NCBI GenBank assembly: GCA_035299585.1
Contig: DATGWF010000063.1
Location: 1 to 16,344, forward strand
DNA length: 16,344 bases
From: DATGWF01 sp035299585
GTDB lineage: Bacteria > Actinomycetota > Actinomycetes > Actinomycetales > Microbacteriaceae
Direction: 5' to 3'
Position numbers and translations under genes: made by a program. The notes below the pieces were generated by a model. That model did no database searches. It worked only from the letters and a program-made list of their open reading frames with translations, and had not been told where the DNA came from. This document shows positions 12,381-16,344 of the stretch, one piece after another; the stretch's first letter is position 1; the number at the start of each line of letters is the position of its first letter.

Positions 12381-12986
12381 GTGCTACTGAGTGATCGCGA
12401 TATCCGGGCGGAGCTCGACCGCGGGCGTGTGCGACTTGATCCGCTCGATGTGTCGATGGTGCAGCCGTCAAGCATCGATGTCCGTATCGACCGCTACTTC
12501 CGATTGTTCGATAACCACAAGTATCCGTTCATCGATCCCGCCGAGGATCAGTCTGATTTGACGCGACTCATTGAGGTCGCGCCGGATGAACCGTTCGTGC
12601 TCCATCCGGGGGAGTTTGTTCTCGGGTCGACGTTTGAGCAGGTCACGCTGCCAGACGACATTGCCGCGCGTCTCGAAGGCAAGAGTTCGCTTGGACGTCT
12701 CGGCCTGCTGACCCACTCAACCGCAGGGTTCATTGACCCCGGCTTCAGTGGGCATGTCACCCTCGAGCTCTCGAATATGGCGACGCTTCCCATCAAGTTG
12801 TGGCCAGGCATGAAGATCGGTCAATTGTGTTTCTTCCGTTTGAGCTCGCCGGCTGAAACTCCCTACGGTTCGGCCGAGGTCAAGTCTCGGTACCACGGGC
12901 AACGGGGGCCGACGGCGTCTCGAAGCCACTTGAACTTCCATCGCGCCGATGTATCCGCGACGGAGGCGGGCTCGGTCGGCGGATAG
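12381..12986 (+). CDS. dcd: dCTP deaminase, probably bifunctional (dCTP to dUMP)
   Basis: This 201-residue enzyme deaminates dCTP. Actinobacterial homologues (Dcd-Dut of M. tuberculosis) also split off diphosphate to give dUMP, the precursor for thymidylate. Motifs seen are QPSSIDVRID (28-37), KSSLGRLG (101-108), HSTAGFIDPGFSGHVTLEL (112-130) with the catalytic Glu129, and KIGQLCFF (145-152). The C-terminal YHGQRGPTASR loop closes over the triphosphate. The protein is about 10 residues longer than usual, with an extra tail (ADVSATEAGSVGG). Bifunctionality is inferred from family and phylum. The GTG start is leaderless by position. A tRNA-Gly gene lies divergently upstream. Confidence 0.95.
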   Translation: MLLSDRDIRAELDRGRVRLDPLDVSMVQPSSIDVRIDRYFRLFDNHKYPFIDPAEDQSDLTRLIEVAPDEPFVLHPGEFVLGSTFEQVTLPDDIAARLEGKSSLGRLGLLTHSTAGFIDPGFSGHVTLELSNMATLPIKLWPGMKIGQLCFFRLSSPAETPYGSAEVKSRYHGQRGPTASRSHLNFHRADVSATEAGSVGG

Positions 12987-13076
12987 CCACACCCATCTGT
13001 TGCTGTGGATTCCCCCAGCGACATGAAAGACTCGAAGGTGCTGTGTTGAGTGCAGCGCTCATCGATGGAGGAAATC

Positions 13077-13823
13077 GTGGCTTTGCTTGCCCGTTCGCAC
13101 GCGCCCCGCGGCGAATATGACGCCGCCTTTTGGATTGCACGCGGTTTCGGCCCGGAGCCGACGAACCGGGAGAAATTTCTCGCGCTGACTATTGACGAGC
13201 TCTCAGAGACCGGACCACATAGCTTCAACGCGACTCTCATATGTGATCTGCTCGGTACGACGTACCCGATGGTGAACCACTATTTCGGGAGCCGCAACGG
13301 TTTGATCGCCGAGGCGGTCGCGCGAGCCTACGGTGACTATGTTGCGAGCCTTCGGCAGGCTGCTGAGCGGGGGGAAACTCCGGGCGCGCGACTCGAGTCG
13401 TGGGTTCGCCGCCAAATCAGTTGGACGTCAGAGCACGCCGGCATCTCGGTCATCATCGATTTCCCGGAGTCGTCCCTCGAGGTGACGACCGAGCTTCGGG
13501 CGCGCTTCCAAGACGAGATGGCCTCCCGGTTCAGCTTCAACATGGGGGTCCTGGTCCACTTGGTGGGGGACGTTCAACGGGGAGCCATAACGCCAATCAC
13601 CTTCGATGAGCACACGGTGCCGTTCGGCTTGGTGAGCGGCAACTTGTCTCTCGTCAAGCGAGCGTCGTCAATCGGTTTGGCGACGATGGGTGCCGCAATT
13701 TGGATGTCTGGGAGCCATGCAGCCGGCGGCCACATCGCTGATTCGATCATCGATCGCGAAGCAATTGTCGAGGCGCACGTCGGGATGCTGTTGCGTGCCG
13801 CCGCGGCCTCACTCGACCTCTGA
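13077..13823 (+). CDS. TetR/AcrR-family transcriptional regulator
   Basis: This 248-residue protein has the TetR-type N-terminal DNA-binding fold at about 32-80: REKFLALTIDELSETG, then an HTH in NATLICDLLGTTYPMVNHYF (about 51-70), then GSRNGLIAEAV. The rest (about 85-248) is a helical ligand-binding and dimer domain with no clear effector clue. About 30 residues precede the usual start of the domain. GTG at 13077 is chosen because GGAGG lies 5 nt upstream; ATG at 13065 and GTG at 13050 are in-frame alternatives without a ribosome site. It is convergent with, not divergent from, the MFS gene, so the usual guess that it represses the neighbouring transporter is weak. The 3' ends overlap by 15 nt. 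Confidence 0.85.
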   Translation: MALLARSHAPRGEYDAAFWIARGFGPEPTNREKFLALTIDELSETGPHSFNATLICDLLGTTYPMVNHYFGSRNGLIAEAVARAYGDYVASLRQAAERGETPGARLESWVRRQISWTSEHAGISVIIDFPESSLEVTTELRARFQDEMASRFSFNMGVLVHLVGDVQRGAITPITFDEHTVPFGLVSGNLSLVKRASSIGLATMGAAIWMSGSHAAGGHIADSIIDREAIVEAHVGMLLRAAAASLDL

Positions 13824-15134
13824 ACCGACCCGTTCGGGCGCGGGAATGCGCACCACGAGGATGAGTCCGGCGAGCAAGACGGCGACGATGGCGAAGATTC
13901 CCCACGCGGTATCGCCGGTAGCGCCGACGACAATCGCGAAGATGAGTCCCGTCATCCACGACAAGCCTCGACCGGTGGTCGCGTAGAGCCCGTAGAGCTC
14001 GCCTTCCTTGCCTGGAGTGGTGAGGCGACCGAGGAAAGTGCGGCTTGCCGATTGGGTGGGGCCGACGAACAGGCTGAGCAGTAGGCCGCCAATCCAGAAG
14101 GTGATGTCGCCGGCTTCGCGGAATACGAAGACGTAGAGGCCAGCGACGACGAGCCCGATGAGGGACGCGACGATGAGCTTCTTCGGGCCAATGCGGTCCT
14201 CAATCACACCGCCCGCGAAGACACCGATGCCGGCAACGAGGTTCGCAGCAATGCCGAACATCATGATGCCCTTGGTGTCGAAGCCGAACACGGCCGCGGC
14301 GATGATTGCCCCGAGGGTGAACACGGCGGCGAGGCCGTCGCGGAAGATTGCGCTGGCGATGAGGAAGTTGAAGGTCGACCGCTCGGAGCGCCACAGTCGC
14401 GCGATGTCACTGAGCACTTTGCGGTAGGAGGCGACGAGGGTGAGCTTCGGGCCGGGCTCGGCGCTTCGCATGGAGGGTGTCCCAATCAGGACGGGAATGG
14501 TGAAGAGCGCGACCCAGACTCCGGTGAACAGGAAGGCCATGCGAATGTTGAGTTGGCCGTCCTCGCTGATGCCGAAGACGCCTCCGCCGGAGCCCAACCC
14601 GACGAAACCGACGAGCACAACCAACAGCGCGACAATCCCGCCAACGTACCCGAGCCCCCAGCCGAAGCCGGAGATGCGGCCCATATTGCCGGGATTTGAG
14701 ATACGAACAAGCACGGTGTTGTAGTTGACGAAAGCGAACTCGTAGAAAACATTTGCAACGAGGTAGAGCGCGAGTCCGACGAAGAACCAGTTCGGTTCGG
14801 GCACGAGGAAAACCATGCCGATGGTCGCGAGGCCTACGACGAATGTGTTCACCCCGAGCCAGAGTTTGGTGCTCTGGGAGCGATCGGCTCGCTGACCGGT
14901 TACGGGTGCGAATATCGCGACGATGACCCCGGAGATGGTGAACGCCCAGGCGAACGCAGATTCAAGCCCCGCGGTGTCACCGGATCCATTCGCGAAGAGT
15001 TGCTGCACGATGAAGATCGGGAAAACGAAGGTCGTGATGACCACGCTGAACGCTGACGTTCCCCAGTCCCACAGCGCCCAGGACCAAACGTGTCGCAGAT
15101 TTGCCTTCGGTGCCGCCATGGGAATTCCGGTCAT
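13809..15134 (-). CDS. MFS transporter, Atg22/UMF1-like
   Basis: This 441-residue membrane protein has about 12 transmembrane segments. The N-terminal ALWDWGTSAFSVVITTFVFP, then FAPVTGQRADRSQSTKLWL between helices 2 and 3, and YEFAFVNYNTVLVRISNPGN are typical of the UMF1/Atg22-like branch of the major facilitator superfamily. Yeast Atg22 exports amino acids from the vacuole; the substrate of bacterial members is generally unknown. ATG at 15134 lies 6 nt after TAGCGT, suggesting a leaderless start. The later Met6 is an alternative. The gene is divergent from dnaK across 199 nt and overlaps the TetR gene at its 3' end by 15 nt. Confidence 0.9.
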   Translation of the reverse strand: MTGIPMAAPKANLRHVWSWALWDWGTSAFSVVITTFVFPIFIVQQLFANGSGDTAGLESAFAWAFTISGVIVAIFAPVTGQRADRSQSTKLWLGVNTFVVGLATIGMVFLVPEPNWFFVGLALYLVANVFYEFAFVNYNTVLVRISNPGNMGRISGFGWGLGYVGGIVALLVVLVGFVGLGSGGGVFGISEDGQLNIRMAFLFTGVWVALFTIPVLIGTPSMRSAEPGPKLTLVASYRKVLSDIARLWRSERSTFNFLIASAIFRDGLAAVFTLGAIIAAAVFGFDTKGIMMFGIAANLVAGIGVFAGGVIEDRIGPKKLIVASLIGLVVAGLYVFVFREAGDITFWIGGLLLSLFVGPTQSASRTFLGRLTTPGKEGELYGLYATTGRGLSWMTGLIFAIVVGATGDTAWGIFAIVAVLLAGLILVVRIPAPERVGSEVE

Positions 15135-15140
15135 GGTGCA

Positions 15141-15146
15141 ACGCTA
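15141..15146 (-). promoter_or_regulatory. -10 element for the MFS gene
   Basis: TAGCGT on the minus strand is followed by 6 nt and then ATG at 15134. Further upstream on the same strand GGAAT lies 19 nt before CGTT, which partly resembles stress (SigE/SigH-type) promoters, so an alternative sigma factor is possible. Confidence 0.45.
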
Positions 15147-15215
15147 GCGAGCTTTCGACCCAATTCCTATGAATATGGAAAAGCTCTCAACTCGAGCCGA
15201 ACCCCCATCCTGAAA

Positions 15216-15236
15216 GTTGAGTGACAGTGGCTCAAG
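15216..15236 (+). promoter_or_regulatory. HAIR operator 1 (HspR-binding) upstream of dnaK
   Basis: GTTGAGT-N7-GCTCAAG matches the HspR inverted repeat CTTGAGT-N7-ACTCAAG at 12 of 14 arm positions with the exact 7-nt spacing. HspR represses the dnaK operon in actinobacteria when DnaK is free. Confidence 0.85.
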
Positions 15237-15251
15237 TTTGGCTTCGCCGGC

Positions 15252-15280
15252 TTGACCAATTGACGCCACCGCGTCATACT
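15252..15280 (+). promoter_or_regulatory. Candidate vegetative promoter of dnaK
   Basis: TTGACC (15252-15257), a 17-nt spacer and CATACT (15275-15280) give a plausible housekeeping promoter starting near 15287. HAIR operator 2 covers its -10 end and the start point, and operator 1 lies just upstream. Confidence 0.55.
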
Positions 15281-15299
15281 TGAGTCAACCTCGCTCAAG
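15279..15299 (+). promoter_or_regulatory. HAIR operator 2 (HspR-binding) overlapping the dnaK start site
   Basis: CTTGAGT-N7-GCTCAAG matches the consensus at 13 of 14 arm positions. Its right arm is reused in a second perfect inverted repeat, GCTCAA-GT-TTGAGC (15293-15306), and another CTCAAG half-site follows at 15318-15323, next to the ribosome site. Confidence 0.9.
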
Positions 15300-15333
15300 T
15301 TTGAGCAACCCTGTCACCTCAAGGAGACCCTTC

Positions 15334-16344
15334 ATGTCACGTGCCGTCGGAATCGACCTCGGAACCACGAACTCCGTCGTATCTGTCCTCGAGGGAGGCG
15401 AGCCCACCGTCATCGCGAACGCCGAGGGCTTCCGCACCACTCCTTCGGTTGTCGCCTTCACCAAGGACGGCGAGGTGCTCGTCGGCGAGACCGCCAAGCG
15501 GCAGGCCGTCACCAATGTCGACCGCACAATCGCATCGGTCAAGCGTCACATGGGCACCAAATGGACGACTGACATCGACGACAAGAAGTACACCCCGCAG
15601 GAAATCTCCGCTCGCATTCTGCAGAAGCTCAAGCGCGACGCCGAGCAATACCTGGGCGACACTGTGACCGACGCGGTCATCACCGTTCCGGCGTATTTCA
15701 ACGACGCCGAGCGCCAGGCCACGAAGGAAGCCGGTGAGATCGCGGGCCTCAACGTTCTGCGCATCATTAACGAACCCACCGCTGCGGCGCTCGCATACGG
15801 TCTTGACAAGGGCAAGGAAGACGAGCTCATTCTCGTTTTCGACCTTGGTGGCGGCACCTTCGATGTGTCCCTGCTCGAGGTCGGCAAGGACGACGACTTC
15901 TCCACCATTCAGGTGCGCTCGACCGCCGGTGACAACCGCCTCGGTGGTGACGACTGGGACCAGCGCATTGTGGACTGGCTCATCAAGCAGTTCAAGGAGA
16001 CCACTGGCGTCGACGTCTCCGGCGACAAAATTGCATTGCAGCGACTCAAGGAAGCTGCTGAGCAGGCCAAGAAGGAGCTTTCGAGCGGCATGTCGGCGAG
16101 CATTCAGCTCCCGTATTTGTCACTGACGGAGAATGGCCCCGCCAACCTCGACGAGACGCTCACCCGCGCACAGTTCGAGAACATGACGAGCGACTTGCTC
16201 GAGCGAACCAAGAAGCCGTTCGAGGACGTCATCCGCGAGGCAGGCATCAAGGTGAGCGACATCGACCACGTGGTCCTCGTCGGCGGATCGACTCGTATGC
16301 CCGCGGTGTCCGAGCTCGTGAAGAAGGAGACCGGCAAGGAACCC
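15334..16344 (+). CDS. dnaK: Chaperone protein DnaK (Hsp70), N-terminal part
   Basis: The frame is open to the right edge, giving 337 residues that cover most of the ATPase domain. Motifs are phosphate-1 IDLGTTNS (7-14), VPAYFNDAERQATKEAG, NEPTAAALAYG, phosphate-2 VFDLGGGTFDVS, GGDDWDQRI, and the adenosine motif VVLVGGSTRMPAV near the end. DnaK binds and refolds unfolded proteins in an ATP cycle driven by DnaJ and GrpE, whose genes usually follow it in actinobacteria and would lie outside the window. AAGGAG lies 7 nt before ATG. The substrate-binding domain is missing only because the window ends. Two HspR-type operators upstream indicate heat-shock control. Confidence 0.98.
   Translation, partial: MSRAVGIDLGTTNSVVSVLEGGEPTVIANAEGFRTTPSVVAFTKDGEVLVGETAKRQAVTNVDRTIASVKRHMGTKWTTDIDDKKYTPQEISARILQKLKRDAEQYLGDTVTDAVITVPAYFNDAERQATKEAGEIAGLNVLRIINEPTAAALAYGLDKGKEDELILVFDLGGGTFDVSLLEVGKDDDFSTIQVRSTAGDNRLGGDDWDQRIVDWLIKQFKETTGVDVSGDKIALQRLKEAAEQAKKELSSGMSASIQLPYLSLTENGPANLDETLTRAQFENMTSDLLERTKKPFEDVIREAGIKVSDIDHVVLVGGSTRMPAVSELVKKETGKEP

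Noticed and set aside
12987..13076. A promoter or terminator between dcd and the TetR gene
   Set aside because: No hairpin with a U-run and no convincing -35/-10 pair was found in these 90 nt, so co-transcription with dcd is possible but not shown.
15147..15333. CIRCE element (HrcA site) before dnaK
   Set aside because: No TTAGCACTC-N9-GAGTGCTAA is present; the repeats are of the HAIR (HspR) type.
1..16344. Mobile elements, CRISPR arrays or phage genes
   Set aside because: No transposase, integrase or phage-like product, no spaced repeat array, and no attachment-site duplication at the tRNA gene was seen.

Overview
The window is a chromosomal stretch from a high-GC Gram-positive actinobacterium, most likely Microbacteriaceae or a close relative. 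The evidence is GC-rich DNA, the zinc-free long form of ribosomal protein S14, HspR-type HAIR operators in front of dnaK, a fused CopD-CtaG membrane protein, a dCTP deaminase of the bifunctional Dcd-Dut type, and several GTG genes that look leaderless (a TANNNT -10 box exactly 6 nt before the start codon). The genus is an inference. No insertion sequence, phage gene, integrase or CRISPR array is visible, so this reads as vertically inherited core genome.

Layout. 2-358 is the 3' end of a 2-oxoacid dehydrogenase E2 gene. 384-3278 is a zinc module: a palindromic Zur-type operator over the promoter, then a lipoprotein metal binder (znuA-like), ATPase (znuC-like), permease (znuB-like) and a Fur-family regulator (zur-like), all overlapping by 4-8 nt. 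It is followed without an evident terminator by rpmB-rpmG-rpsN (3411-4122), whose products L28, L33 and S14 all lack zinc-ribbon cysteine pairs. A terminator (4138-4169), phased decamer repeats and an HU gene (4351-4629) come next, then a second terminator and ctaG-copD (4715-6679).

A membrane-anchored protein of unknown function (6676-7710, minus) and a PIF1-like helicase (7728-9020, plus) diverge from a 17-bp intergenic gap. Their apparent -10 elements are the two strands of one near-perfect palindrome. 9010-12090 (minus) is a sugar ABC importer (two permeases and a lipoprotein binder resembling the trehalose binder LpqY) with no ATPase gene alongside. Then come tRNA-Gly(CCC) (minus), dcd (plus), a TetR-like regulator (plus), an Atg22/UMF1-like MFS transporter (minus), and the first 337 codons of dnaK (plus) with two HAIR operators upstream.

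How they work together. The left part is a coherent zinc-starvation response: uptake, its sensor, and ribosomal proteins that need no zinc. The right edge is the start of the dnaK heat-shock locus. The middle is unrelated housekeeping genes packed tightly: all three convergent gene pairs overlap at their 3' ends. I found no clearly new multigene system. The most noteworthy signals are the symmetric bidirectional leaderless promoter at 7711-7727, the uncharacterised membrane protein it serves, the phased repeats before HU, and the structured rpmB leader.
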